A stretch of DNA of 64,000 nucleotides from Alphaproteobacteria bacterium (GTDB taxonomy: Bacteria > Pseudomonadota > Alphaproteobacteria > UBA7985 > JAUIBT01). This document shows, one piece after another, positions 38,433 to 46,967 of the stretch. The position numbers and the translations under genes were made by a program. Positions within the stretch are counted from its first letter, which is position 1; each line of letters opens with the position of its first letter. Location of the stretch: contig JAUIBT010000013.1 of assembly GCA_030428255.1 (NCBI GenBank), forward strand, positions 42,975 to 106,974, read 5' to 3'. The notes beneath the pieces are model-generated. The model had not been told where the DNA came from. It ran no database searches and was given only the letters and a program-made list of their open reading frames with translations.

Positions 38433-39865
38433 GGCAGCATCTCCTTAAGGCGCAGCAAAGCAATGCGCTCGACTTGGCGGCAGGCTTCGGCGAATTCCCG
38501 GTCGCGGCCATTTTGCAGACGTTCGATGAAACGCTGTAAAATCGTGTCTTTATTCAAACCCTTAACCGCTATGATGAAGGGAAAGCCAAACTTGTTGGTA
38601 TAACGCATGTTGAGTTCGGTAAAGGCCTGGCGCTCCTCATCGGTCAGGGCGTCCAAGCCCGCTGAGGCTTGCTCTGCCGTGCTCTCAGCGGTCAAGCGCT
38701 TGGCTTGTGCCAGCTTGCCCGCCAGGTCCGGGTGAGCCGTCAGGACGCCAAGGCGCTCGTCTTCGCTGGCCGAGCGGAACATACGCGCCAGAGCGTTGTG
38801 CAGACCAACCGCCGAATTGTGCGCGGCTCCAAACTCCAACCCATCGTATGCACGCTCTGCGATCCAGGCCGAGTGCTCGAACACGCCGCCGAACTGCTGG
38901 ACAAAGCGCGCGCGATCCAAGGTCGTCGGCACCAAGTCAGCGGCTTGATAGGGATGTTCGCTTTGCCAATGTTCGGCAATCTGTTGACGGGTGGCGAACC
39001 ACACGTCTTTGTGCGCCTTGGCGTATTCGATGAAGCGCTTCAGCGCCATCACCCGCCCCGGTCGACCGACCAAGCGGCAATGCAGGCCAATCGACATCAT
39101 CTTGGGCTGCCCATCCATCCCTTCGGCATACAGCGCGTCAAAGGTGTCCTTCAGGTAGGCCTCGAATTGATCGCCGCTGTTAAACCCTTGCGGCGTAGCA
39201 AAGCGCATGTCGTTGCAATCCAGGGTATAGGGCACCAGCAGTTGCGCCTGATCGCCCTCACGCTGCCAATAGGGCAAGTCATCGGAGTAGACATCCGCCA
39301 CATAGTCCAAGCAGCCCAGTTCGGATGCCAAACGCACGGTATTGACCGAACAGCGCCCGGTGTACCAACCACGCGGCGCACTGCCAGTCACCTCAGTGTG
39401 CAGGCGGATGGCCTCAAGCATGTCGGCGCGCTCGTCGGCTTCTTCATAGTCCTTGTATTCGATCCACTTGAGGCCGTGGCTGGCGATCTCCCAGCCTGCC
39501 TCGCCCATCGCCGACACTTGCTCGGGCGAGCGGGCCAGAGCCGTTGCCACCCCATAGACCGTGACCGGGATGTTTGCACCTGTGAACAGCCTGTGGAGAC
39601 GCCAGAACCCAGCGCGCGCGCCGTATTCATAGATGCTCTCCATATTCCAGTGCCGCTGGCCAGGCCACTGAGCAGCGCCTACGATCTCAGACAAGAAGGC
39701 CTCAGAGGCTGCATCGCCGTGAAGGATGCAGTTTTCGCCCCCTTCCTCGTAGTTGACCACGAACTGCACGGCGATCTTTGCGCTGCCCTGCCCGTCCGGG
39801 TTTGGCCAGTTTGCAAACGGTGGCTCTGCGCCGTAACCGCGCATGTCGCGGGGGTAGTGCTGCAT
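38429..39865 (-). CDS. Bifunctional allantoinase (PuuE) / OHCU decarboxylase
   Basis: A 478-aa fusion. Residues 1 to about 310 are a polysaccharide-deacetylase-fold allantoinase of the PuuE type (R-D-M-x-G-Y-G, N-Y-E-E-G-G-E, the W-E-I-A-S-H-G block, and G-W-Y-T-G-R), which hydrolyses allantoin to allantoate. Residues from about 315 to the end are a 2-oxo-4-hydroxy-4-carboxy-5-ureidoimidazoline (OHCU) decarboxylase (T-A-H-P-D-L-A, N-K-F-G-F-P-F-I-I-A-V-K-G), which makes (S)-allantoin. Known fusions of this kind exist. It has a strong GAGGAG ribosome binding site and an inverted repeat just upstream at 39880-39897. It is divergent from uraH-puuD, whose products precede it in the pathway. Confidence 0.93.
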   Translation of the reverse strand: MQHYPRDMRGYGAEPPFANWPNPDGQGSAKIAVQFVVNYEEGGENCILHGDAASEAFLSEIVGAAQWPGQRHWNMESIYEYGARAGFWRLHRLFTGANIPVTVYGVATALARSPEQVSAMGEAGWEIASHGLKWIEYKDYEEADERADMLEAIRLHTEVTGSAPRGWYTGRCSVNTVRLASELGCLDYVADVYSDDLPYWQREGDQAQLLVPYTLDCNDMRFATPQGFNSGDQFEAYLKDTFDALYAEGMDGQPKMMSIGLHCRLVGRPGRVMALKRFIEYAKAHKDVWFATRQQIAEHWQSEHPYQAADLVPTTLDRARFVQQFGGVFEHSAWIAERAYDGLEFGAAHNSAVGLHNALARMFRSASEDERLGVLTAHPDLAGKLAQAKRLTAESTAEQASAGLDALTDEERQAFTELNMRYTNKFGFPFIIAVKGLNKDTILQRFIERLQNGRDREFAEACRQVERIALLRLKEMLP

Positions 39866-39879
39866 GTTTCACTCCTCGG

Positions 39880-39897
39880 GATCAAATCTTCTTGATC
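39880..39897. promoter_or_regulatory. Possible operator in the ureide intergenic region
   Basis: The inverted repeat GATCAA-N6-TTGATC lies between the divergent allantoinase-fusion and uraH genes, directly ahead of the fusion gene's ribosome binding site. The shape would suit a GntR-, LysR- or other dimeric repressor. No regulator gene is adjacent. Confidence 0.35.
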
Positions 39898-39975
39898 ATT
39901 TGCAGCAACCTAAAGCAAAACTGCAAGTCATAAATCCCGCAACCGCGGAGACAACAAGACTGAGAGGGAGAGACC

Positions 39976-40335
39976 ATGGCCGACGGCTTTTTAACCACGC
40001 ACGTGCTGGACACGGCTGCTGGGACGCCTGCTGCCGGCATGCAGGTGACTCTGTATCGCTTGAGCGGCGAGGCGCGCGAGACCCTGGTCAGCATGACCAC
40101 AAACGAGGATGGGCGCACGAACAGCCCGATCCTGCCCAAAGAGACCTTTGCCACCGGCAGCTATGAGCTGGTCTTCCAGGTCGGCGCCTATCTGGACGAA
40201 CAACAGGGCCAGACCAAAGCCAATCGCTTCTTAGACGTGGTGCCGATCCGCTTTCAAATCGACGACGAAACCAGCCACTATCACGTGCCGCTGTTGGTCT
40301 CACCCTTCGGCTTCTCCACCTATAGGGGGTCATGA
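39976..40335 (+). CDS. uraH: 5-hydroxyisourate hydrolase
   Basis: A 119-aa transthyretin-like enzyme that opens 5-hydroxyisourate to OHCU, the second step of urate oxidation. The N-terminal L-T-T-H-V-L-D and the C-terminal Y-R-G-S signature are both present, as is the central D-G-R-T motif. No signal peptide is seen. It overlaps puuD by ATGA, so the two are coupled. GAGAGGGAG lies shortly before the ATG. Confidence 0.94.
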   Translation: MADGFLTTHVLDTAAGTPAAGMQVTLYRLSGEARETLVSMTTNEDGRTNSPILPKETFATGSYELVFQVGAYLDEQQGQTKANRFLDVVPIRFQIDDETSHYHVPLLVSPFGFSTYRGS

Positions 40336-41555
40336 TGGATTGGATCGTTTTGCACGACTGGTTGCTGGCGCTGGTGCGCTGGGCCCACGTCATCGCGGCC
40401 ATGGGCTGGATTGGAGCCTCCTTCTATTTCATCGCCCTTGATCTGGGCCTCAATCGCGGGCCGCACAATCCCGAGGGCGTGGCCGGCGACGAGTGGCAAG
40501 TCCACGGCGGCGGCTTCTATCATGTGCGCAAGTATCAAGTCGCGCCCTCGGCCATGCCCGAGCATCTGACCTGGTTCAAGTGGGACTCCTACGCCACCTG
40601 GTTATCGGGCTTTGGCTTGCTTGCCATCATGTACTACCTGGGCGCAGACCTCTATCTGTTGGACCCACGGATCGCAGGTCTGACCGCTTGGCAGGGCGCG
40701 CTGATTTCCATGGCCTCGCTGGCCCTAGGCTGGCTGGTCTACGACGGTCTTTGCCGCTGGCAGCAAGACGGCAACAACAACGTGCTGATGATCGGCTTGT
40801 TCGTTGTGCTGGTGATCATGGCCTGGGGCTACACCCAGGTCTTCACGGGCCGCGCCGCCCTGCTGCATTTGGGAGCCTTCACCGCTTCGATCATGACGGG
40901 CAACGTCTTCTTTGTCATCATGCCAAACCAGCGGATATCGACCGGGGATCTAAAGGCTGGCCGCACGCCCGATCCCAAGTTTGGTATCATCGCCAAACAG
41001 CGTTCGACCCACAACAACTACCTAACGCTGCCTGTGATCTTTCTCATGCTGTCCAACCACTATCCCATGGTGTTTGCGACGGACTACAATTGGATCATCG
41101 CTAGCCTAATCTTTTTGATCGGTGTTTGCATCCGCATCTACTTCAACACCTACCACGCCCGCAAAGGCGTGCTGATCTGGCCCTGGGTGGTCGCTGTCGG
41201 CCTGCTGGCCATCGTTGTCATCTTGTCCTTGGCACCGGCCTGGATGAAGCAGCAGCAGAATGAGACGGCCGCGCTGTCTCCGTTAGAGCAACGCATGATG
41301 GCCGCGCCCGGATTCAGTGATGCCGTTGAGATTGTCAGCGCCCGATGCAGCATGTGCCACGCGCAAGAGCCCGTTTGGGAAGGCATCCACCAAGCGCCCA
41401 AGGGCGTGTTGCTGGATAGCGAGCGCGATATTGCCCGCCAAGCCCGCTCGATCTATCTTCACGCCGGTCTGTCCAACGCCATGCCGCCTGGCAATGTCAG
41501 CCTGATGGAGCCCGAAGAGCGCAGCGCCTTGGTGGCCTGGGTTAAGGGCTCTTAG
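40332..41555 (+). CDS. puuD: Membrane-bound urate oxidase with cytochrome c domain
   Basis: An integral membrane urate hydroxylase (PuuD type) that oxidises urate to 5-hydroxyisourate and passes electrons to its own cytochrome c domain. The N-terminal part has around eight hydrophobic segments beginning W-A-H-V-I-A-A-M-G-W-I-G. The C-terminal part carries a haem-binding C-S-M-C-H at about residues 339-343, and M-P-P-G-N-V near the end may supply the axial Met. The 407-aa length fits the family. It avoids the H2O2 produced by soluble uricase. It is followed by a 13-bp tandem repeat and converges on aspS. Confidence 0.93.
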   Translation: MMDWIVLHDWLLALVRWAHVIAAMGWIGASFYFIALDLGLNRGPHNPEGVAGDEWQVHGGGFYHVRKYQVAPSAMPEHLTWFKWDSYATWLSGFGLLAIMYYLGADLYLLDPRIAGLTAWQGALISMASLALGWLVYDGLCRWQQDGNNNVLMIGLFVVLVIMAWGYTQVFTGRAALLHLGAFTASIMTGNVFFVIMPNQRISTGDLKAGRTPDPKFGIIAKQRSTHNNYLTLPVIFLMLSNHYPMVFATDYNWIIASLIFLIGVCIRIYFNTYHARKGVLIWPWVVAVGLLAIVVILSLAPAWMKQQQNETAALSPLEQRMMAAPGFSDAVEIVSARCSMCHAQEPVWEGIHQAPKGVLLDSERDIARQARSIYLHAGLSNAMPPGNVSLMEPEERSALVAWVKGS

Positions 41556-41566
41556 GCCCCGCGCAG

Positions 41567-41657
41567 CACCCAAAGGCACCACCCAAAGGCACCACCCAAA
41601 GGCACCACCCAAAGGCACCACCCAAAGGCACCACCCAAAGGCACCACCCAAAGGCAC
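41567..41657. repeat. 13-bp direct tandem repeat, seven copies
   Basis: The unit CACCCAAAGGCAC is repeated seven times head to tail without substitution, starting 11 nt after the puuD stop. It ends just ahead of the aspS terminator. It is noncoding in the gene direction; the minus-strand reading is an artefact of the repeat. Confidence 0.95.
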
Positions 41658-41666
41658 CACACAGAG

Positions 41667-41695
41667 AAAAAGCCAGAGAGCCTCTGCCCTCTGGC
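41667..41695 (-). terminator. Rho-independent terminator of aspS
   Basis: On the minus strand GCCAGAG/CTCTGGC with a 10-nt loop is followed by TTTTT. It lies 30 nt beyond the aspS stop. Confidence 0.8.
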
Positions 41696-41724
41696 GTTTG
41701 ATTACCTCAGTGCAGGTCGCCCAA

Positions 41725-43506
41725 TCAGCCAGCTTCGGGCTGTTTGACGATGGCGATTGACAACTCGTCAAGCTGCTCTTGGCTCACTTCACCCGGTGCG
41801 CCCATCAGCAGGTCTTCGGCACGCTGGTTCAGCGGGAAGGCGATGATCTCGCGGATGTTGGGCTCGTCGGCCAGCAGCATCACCATGCGGTCCACTCCGG
41901 GCGCAGCGCCGCCGTGCGGAGGCGCGCCAAACTTCATCGCGCTGATCATGCCGCCGAACTTTTGGTCCACGACCTCAGGGCCATAGCCAGCAATGCCAAA
42001 GGCCTTGTACATCACCTCTGGCAGGTGGTTTCGGATCGCGCCCGACGACAGCTCGATACCGTTACAAACGATGTCGTACTGATAGGCCAGGATCTCCAAC
42101 GGGTCTTGGTTCTCCAAGGCCTCCATGCCGCCCTGGGGCATCGAGAAGGGGTTGTGCGAGAAGTCGATCAGGCCGGTGTCTTCGTTCTCTTCGAACATGG
42201 GGAAGTCCACCACCCAACAGAACTCAAAACGGTTCTTGTCGATCAAGCCCAGCTCGTCGCCCAGACGCGTGCGCACTTGACCCGCGAACTTGGCGCAATC
42301 CAGTTCTTTATCGCAAGCAAAGAAGACCGCATCGCCGTCTTCCAGGCCCATGAGCTGGCGCAGTTGCTCGGTGCGCTCTTCGCCCAAGTTCTTAGCCACA
42401 GGACCAGAGCCCGCGCCGTCCTTGAAGAAAATATAGGCCAGGCCGGGCTTGTTCTGCTCTTTCTTGGCCCAGGAGTCCATGCGGTCACAGAAGGCGCGGC
42501 TGCCGCCCTTGGGCGCTGGGATCGCGCGCACCACATTGCCGCCATTGATCAGTTTCGCGAAAATGCCAAAGCCTCCGTCACGGAAAATCTCGGTCGCGTC
42601 TTTGATGATCAAGGGGTTGCGCAGATCTGGCTTATCCGAGCCGAAATCCAGCATAGACTGCTTAAAGGGGATATGGCGGAAGGGCATGGGCGAGACGCTC
42701 TTGCCTTCGCCCGCGAACTCTTCGAACAGGCCATGCAGCACGGGTTCAATGGTGTTGAACACGTCTTCTTGGGTAACAAAACTCATCTCAAAGTCGAGCT
42801 GATAGAATTCGCCCGGCGAGCGGTCGGCGCGGCTGTCTTCGTCGCGGAAGCATGGCGCGATCTGGAAATAGCGGTCAAAGCCCGCCATCATCAACAGTTG
42901 CTTGAACTGCTGCGGTGCCTGCGGCAACGCATAGAACTTGCCGTGGTGTACGCGCGAAGGCACAAGGAAGTCGCGCGCGCCCTCGGGCGAAGAAGCGGTC
43001 AAGATCGGCGTTTGATACTCGCGAAAGCCCTGCTCGATCATGCGCTGACGCAGTGAGGCAATGATGTTCGAGCGCAGAACGATGTTCTGTTGCACCTTCT
43101 CGCGACGCAGATCCAGATAGCGGTACGTCAGGCGGTGATCGTCGCCTGCATCTTCATCGCTGTTGACTTGCAAGGGCACAACATCAGCACGCGACTGCAC
43201 GTCCAGCGCGTCGATATAGACCTCAATCTCGCCGGTGGCCATCTTGGGGTTGATGGCGGCTGCATCGCGGTCGCGTACGCGGCCCGTAACGGTGATCACG
43301 CTTTCAACCCGCAGGCTCTCAAGCTCGGGCAGCAGGGGTGAGGTTTCATCCACTACGCACTGGGTCATGCCATAATGATCGCGCAGATCGACGAACAGCA
43401 CGCCGCCGTGGTCGCGCTTGCGGTGGATCCAGCCGGACAGGCGAACAGTTTGGCCGCTGTCGGCCTTGGTGAGTTGGCCACAGGTGTGACTGCGATAAGC
43501 GTGCAT
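41725..43506 (-). CDS. aspS: Aspartyl-tRNA synthetase
   Basis: A class IIb synthetase, 593 aa. An N-terminal OB-fold anticodon-binding domain starts with [17 protein letters not shown]. Motif 2 ([10 protein letters not shown]) is near residue 215, and the C-terminal [14 protein letters not shown] motif 3 is clear. The bacterial GAD insertion is included by length. Whether it also charges tRNA-Asn cannot be seen here. It is a single-gene unit with its own terminator. Confidence 0.96.
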   Translation of the reverse strand: MHAYRSHTCGQLTKADSGQTVRLSGWIHRKRDHGGVLFVDLRDHYGMTQCVVDETSPLLPELESLRVESVITVTGRVRDRDAAAINPKMATGEIEVYIDALDVQSRADVVPLQVNSDEDAGDDHRLTYRYLDLRREKVQQNIVLRSNIIASLRQRMIEQGFREYQTPILTASSPEGARDFLVPSRVHHGKFYALPQAPQQFKQLLMMAGFDRYFQIAPCFRDEDSRADRSPGEFYQLDFEMSFVTQEDVFNTIEPVLHGLFEEFAGEGKSVSPMPFRHIPFKQSMLDFGSDKPDLRNPLIIKDATEIFRDGGFGIFAKLINGGNVVRAIPAPKGGSRAFCDRMDSWAKKEQNKPGLAYIFFKDGAGSGPVAKNLGEERTEQLRQLMGLEDGDAVFFACDKELDCAKFAGQVRTRLGDELGLIDKNRFEFCWVVDFPMFEENEDTGLIDFSHNPFSMPQGGMEALENQDPLEILAYQYDIVCNGIELSSGAIRNHLPEVMYKAFGIAGYGPEVVDQKFGGMISAMKFGAPPHGGAAPGVDRMVMLLADEPNIREIIAFPLNQRAEDLLMGAPGEVSQEQLDELSIAIVKQPEAG

Positions 43507-43732
43507 GTTTGGGGGCTGCTCTTGTTATCGAATTAATTGGACAAGTGGCGCGTTGTGTAGCCCAGCCGCCGCCAGCTTTCAACTCCCGCTGGCCCTGGCT
43601 GCCCAAAAAAGCCCGCCAAAGCCGCTTCAGGGCCGCCGGAGAACCTGGCTCTGTGTCCTTTTGACCCCTGACACGTCGATTTGCTTGAATTTGCTTTGCC
43701 AGCTTCTGCCAAGTTCTTAGATTTATGTCACG

Positions 43733-44440
43733 ATGCTGAAGAAGAACTTTTTGATCCGTATTGCTCAATATCGCGTCGAGAACGCGCCCGTGGTGCCGTG
43801 GATTGGCCATCCCTCGCACTATGCCATTCAGCTCGTCAACGCGCGGGGGCTGGTCATCGACGAGATCAATTTCGGATCGCGCCGCAGAGGCACCCAAATC
43901 CTAGATTTCACCGGTCGCCCTTGGCATAACAACAAGCTGTCCTATCAGCGGCGGGTGGTGGATCGTGACGCCCTCAACCATCCAGCCGAGCGCCGCTTTA
44001 CCGAGTGCATGGCGCGCGGCATGTTCGAGGCGCTCGAGCTTTACGCGCGCGATATCGACGATGCGGATTTGGACTACTACTTCATGGGCAACCACTGGTT
44101 CAAACAGCGCACGGGCAACTCGAACACGGCGGCCATCGGTGCCTTCAAGATCATCGGCCATGCTGCGGATTGGGTGCAAGTTAGCAAGGAATTCAACCCG
44201 GTCGGCTGGGACAAGGATATCTTTGAGACAATCCCCACCTTCCTCGGATCGCCCCGCCATTATCGCCGTTTAGCCTGCCGCGAAGCACGCCGCGTTTTCC
44301 TAGCCAAGACCCAGCACGACCCCGTGACAGACCTGCTGCAAGACACCCCATTTCGTGGTTGGCGCTTTCGCCTCTATTTGGCAAAAGCGGCTCTAAGGCG
44401 CTGGTTGATCAAGCTCTATGACGGGCTTTTCGGGCGCTGA
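43733..44440 (+). CDS. Unrecognised 235-aa basic protein
   Basis: I do not recognise this family. The protein is soluble, basic at its C-terminus (L-A-K-A-A-L-R-R-W-L-I-K-L-Y) and has no signal peptide or membrane segment. A segment G-H-P-S-H-Y-A-I-Q-L-V-N-A-R-G near residues 24-38, then N-H-W-F-K near 120 and N-S-N-T-A-A-I-G-A-F near 130, are the most distinctive parts. The His plus the later N-x-N-T recalls NlpC/P60-like proteins such as DUF4105, but there is no active-site Cys there, so this is only a hint. The ATG lacks an obvious ribosome binding site. Base composition matches its neighbours, so no recent transfer is suggested. It stands alone between divergent aspS and convergent ribB. 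Confidence 0.6.
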   Translation: MLKKNFLIRIAQYRVENAPVVPWIGHPSHYAIQLVNARGLVIDEINFGSRRRGTQILDFTGRPWHNNKLSYQRRVVDRDALNHPAERRFTECMARGMFEALELYARDIDDADLDYYFMGNHWFKQRTGNSNTAAIGAFKIIGHAADWVQVSKEFNPVGWDKDIFETIPTFLGSPRHYRRLACREARRVFLAKTQHDPVTDLLQDTPFRGWRFRLYLAKAALRRWLIKLYDGLFGR

Positions 44441-44481
44441 GCTGCGGGATCGGATCGACGAGCCATCGCGCCTTGGCGAAC

Positions 44482-45576
44482 TCAGAACAGATCGGTCTCG
44501 GCAATTTCAATGCCAAAGCCATGCAGGCCGACATACTGGCGCTGCTTGCTGGCCAACAGCTTGATTTTTGAGACGCCCAAATCGCTCAGGATTTGCGCGC
44601 CCAGGCCAACATCACGCCAAGCCGCCATGCGCGCGTGGTCGGTGGCGGTCGCATCATCCTCCAGGCTTGACTGGGTCATGGTCACGCCCGTTGCGCCCTT
44701 GCGCAGATAAACCAGCACGCCACAACCGTCTTTCTCGAATATCTGCAACGCCTGGTCCAAACTGGTCGAGCCGTCACGCTGGAACACATCGGCGACGACA
44801 TCTTCCAAATGGAAGCGCACCGGCATGGCCTGCCCATCCTTGGCCTCTCCGAACACGAGCGCCAGGTGCTCAATATCATCAAAGGGCGTCTTATAGCTAA
44901 AGCACCGCGCAGCCCCAATCGAGGTCGATACGGACTGCTCAGCACAGCGGGTCACAAGCTGCTCACGTTGCTGGCGATAGGCGATCATATCGTCGATTGA
45001 GATCAGCTTGAGGCCATGCTCTTGCGCAAAATCTTGGATCTGCGAACCACGCTTGACCGTGCCGTCATCGTTGACCAGTTCTGAGATCAAGCCCACCGCG
45101 GGCAGCCCAGCCATGCGTGCCAAATCAACCGCAGCTTCGGTGTGGCCGGTGCGCATCAGCACGCCGCCGTCGCGGGCGACCAGCGGGAAAACGTGACCCG
45201 GACGCACGAAGTCTTCGCCCTGCACGTTGGGATTGGTCAGGGCGGTGACGGTGTTACAGCGCTCTGCCGCCGAGATACCGGTGGTTAAATTGATCCGGTA
45301 GTCGATAGAGACCGTAAAGGCGGTGGCCAAGGGCGCGTCGTTCAAGGGTACCATAGGCAACAAGCCCAAGCGCCGGGCCTGCTTAGATTCCAGCGGCGTA
45401 CAGAGAATGCCCGACGTGTGTCGGATGATGAAGGCCACTTGCTCGGGCGTTGCCAAGCTTGCCGCCATGATCAGATCGCCTTCGTTTTCCCGGTCCTCAT
45501 CATCAACAACGATGACCATCTCACCAGCGGCAATGGCTTTGATGGCGTCTTCAACAGGGTCCAGGCGCAAGGTCAT
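44482..45576 (-). CDS. ribB: 3,4-dihydroxy-2-butanone-4-phosphate synthase with degenerate GTP cyclohydrolase II domain
   Basis: It makes the four-carbon precursor of riboflavin from ribulose 5-phosphate. Residues 1-205 are a complete RibB domain with the acidic loop D-D-E-D-R-E-N-E-G-D at 25-34 and R-x-G-H-T-E-A. Residues from about 210 to the 364-aa end follow the RibA (GTP cyclohydrolase II) fold, with G-C-G-V-L-V-Y-L-R, but the zinc site (normally C-x-T-G-D...R-C-D-C) reads D-V-V-A-D-V-F-Q-R-D-G and has no Cys. The second domain is therefore expected to be inactive, as in RibBX proteins. The start is ATG 45576; a longer frame adds an unrelated N-terminus. No FMN riboswitch was found upstream. 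Confidence 0.88.
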   Translation of the reverse strand: MTLRLDPVEDAIKAIAAGEMVIVVDDEDRENEGDLIMAASLATPEQVAFIIRHTSGILCTPLESKQARRLGLLPMVPLNDAPLATAFTVSIDYRINLTTGISAAERCNTVTALTNPNVQGEDFVRPGHVFPLVARDGGVLMRTGHTEAAVDLARMAGLPAVGLISELVNDDGTVKRGSQIQDFAQEHGLKLISIDDMIAYRQQREQLVTRCAEQSVSTSIGAARCFSYKTPFDDIEHLALVFGEAKDGQAMPVRFHLEDVVADVFQRDGSTSLDQALQIFEKDGCGVLVYLRKGATGVTMTQSSLEDDATATDHARMAAWRDVGLGAQILSDLGVSKIKLLASKQRQYVGLHGFGIEIAETDLF

Positions 45577-45726
45577 GAGGTCGGGTCTCTTTTCCGGGTG
45601 AATAAAGGCAAACGGCTTTTGTCCAGCACTGCCTAGTCCTGAAATCCACACAAGACAAGCACGCAACCGGTTCGGCCAGCGAAAAAAGCTCAGCTTAGGC
45701 TGTTTTTGCTGGTGCGAGCCGGTGAG

Positions 45727-46530
45727 CTAGAGCCCGGCGAATTTGCTGCGCCAATGGCCTTTAAATAGGGTCCAAGCCGCCAGCGCTTGCGCGCGCTCGA
45801 CATCGCGAAGGCGCGCGGGGATAAGGTGGGCGCTCGCCATGAGCCCCTGCCCTTGCGGCGACAAAGCTGGCCAAAGCCCCTGCAACTCTTGGAAGGCTTG
45901 CGCACCTTGCGCCCCAAGCACCTCAGCTGCCTGAAGGACTTGGTCGCGACTTGTGCCGCCATCACCGCTAGAAGCGACCTGGTGAGCCAGGGGCATAAGG
46001 CTGAGATCGCCTTGCTCCAACACCGCCTGCCGCAAACTGGCATAGCCCCATGCACGCGCATAAGCCATAGAGAACGCATAGTCCTTAGAGAGCGGATGTT
46101 GCGGGTCGCCTCCACCGCCCAGCGACAAGAGCGCGGCTGCCAAGCGGCCGTGTGTGGCCTCCAAATTGGAATTCAATTCAGACCAAGTGCCAAGCTGTTG
46201 CTGGCGGCTGACACTGCGCCAGCCATCAAGCAACCCGGTCAGATGCTGCCAGAGTAGCGGACGCTGCGCGGACGCCAAAGCCTGTACGACGGGGTGATTA
46301 CGCCCCTCCTGGCCGGTGGCCAGCTCGTCAAGCGCCTCTTGCCACCACATAAAGCGGATGTCAGCTAGAGCCGGTTCACTGACCAGCGGCAAGACCTTTG
46401 CCAGCTCCAGATTAAAAGCCAGCACCGCCATGCCAGGCTCACGTGCAGCCACAGGCGCGTAGCGCAGAGCCAAGCCACGGGCGCGATCCCAGCGGCTGAC
46501 CTGATCTAAGCAATACGATTGAGGGGTCAT
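45727..46530 (-). CDS. Squalene/phytoene-synthase-like protein (NDUFAF6-like)
   Basis: A 267-aa all-alpha protein of the trans-isoprenyl diphosphate synthase head-to-head fold. It has Y-C-L-D-Q-V-S-R-W-D-R near the N-terminus and F-M-W-W-Q-E-A-L-D-E-L at about residues 84-94. Both Asp-rich D-x-x-x-D motifs of true synthases are poorly preserved, so catalytic activity is doubtful. It starts 6 nt after an MTH938-like gene, just beyond secDF. Its homologue in mitochondria, NDUFAF6, is a complex I assembly factor. A role in respiratory complex assembly is therefore a better guess than carotenoid synthesis; no carotenoid genes are nearby. Confidence 0.75.
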   Translation of the reverse strand: MTPQSYCLDQVSRWDRARGLALRYAPVAAREPGMAVLAFNLELAKVLPLVSEPALADIRFMWWQEALDELATGQEGRNHPVVQALASAQRPLLWQHLTGLLDGWRSVSRQQQLGTWSELNSNLEATHGRLAAALLSLGGGGDPQHPLSKDYAFSMAYARAWGYASLRQAVLEQGDLSLMPLAHQVASSGDGGTSRDQVLQAAEVLGAQGAQAFQELQGLWPALSPQGQGLMASAHLIPARLRDVERAQALAAWTLFKGHWRSKFAGL

Positions 46531-46536
46531 AGGGCC

Positions 46537-46908
46537 CTAGGCTGGTGGTACGAGGAGCGCGCCAACCTTGCGGCCATCACCAAGCAGGACGTTGTAGGTC
46601 CGGCATGCAGCGCCCGTGTCCATCACCTCAACGACCAAGCCTCGCTCTTTCAAGGCTGCGCGCAGGCTGGGCGGTAGAAAGGCGGATTTGGCGCCACTGC
46701 CCAGCAACACAACATCGCAGCCCGCCAGGAATTCGGCGGCATTCAAAAAGCACTCGAGCGAGAAGCCCGCCGACGGCTCCCAAGGTTGGCAGGCTTCGGC
46801 GCGCAACATGATCGGCGAGCCGTAGTCCTGGCCGGACACTCGAAATCCTTCCGGTCCATAGCTGTCCACAGCCAGATGATCTTGCGGACGATAGAGATTG
46901 ATCTCCAT
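46537..46908 (-). CDS. MTH938/DUF498 domain protein (NDUFAF3-like)
   Basis: A 123-aa single-domain protein. The motif Y-G-P-E-G-F-R-V-S-G near residues 18-27, the strand V-V-L-L-G-S-G-A-K, and the segment V-M-D-T-G-A-A-C-R-T-Y-N-V-L-L are family hallmarks. The mitochondrial relative NDUFAF3 helps assemble complex I. An AAAGGAG ribosome binding site lies 5 nt before the ATG. It is placed between secF and the NDUFAF6-like gene, so the two complex-I-related homologues are adjacent to the Sec export genes. Confidence 0.85.
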   Translation of the reverse strand: MEINLYRPQDHLAVDSYGPEGFRVSGQDYGSPIMLRAEACQPWEPSAGFSLECFLNAAEFLAGCDVVLLGSGAKSAFLPPSLRAALKERGLVVEVMDTGAACRTYNVLLGDGRKVGALLVPPA

Positions 46909-46967
46909 AGGGGCTCCTTTGGTTGAACGGAGAGCGCAAGATCAAAGACCTTGGCCCTTGGTCCGTC

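Noticed and set aside
41283..41771. Minus-strand frame encoding a G-A-F-G-W-C-L-W repeat
   Set aside because: It is the reverse reading of the 13-bp DNA repeat and of the puuD 3' end; 13 bp times three gives the 13-residue period. It is a shadow, not a repeat protein.
45577..45726. FMN riboswitch upstream of ribB
   Set aside because: The minus strand was read for the AGGG...GGTGAAAT-type core and the closing CCGAC motif of the RFN element; neither is there.
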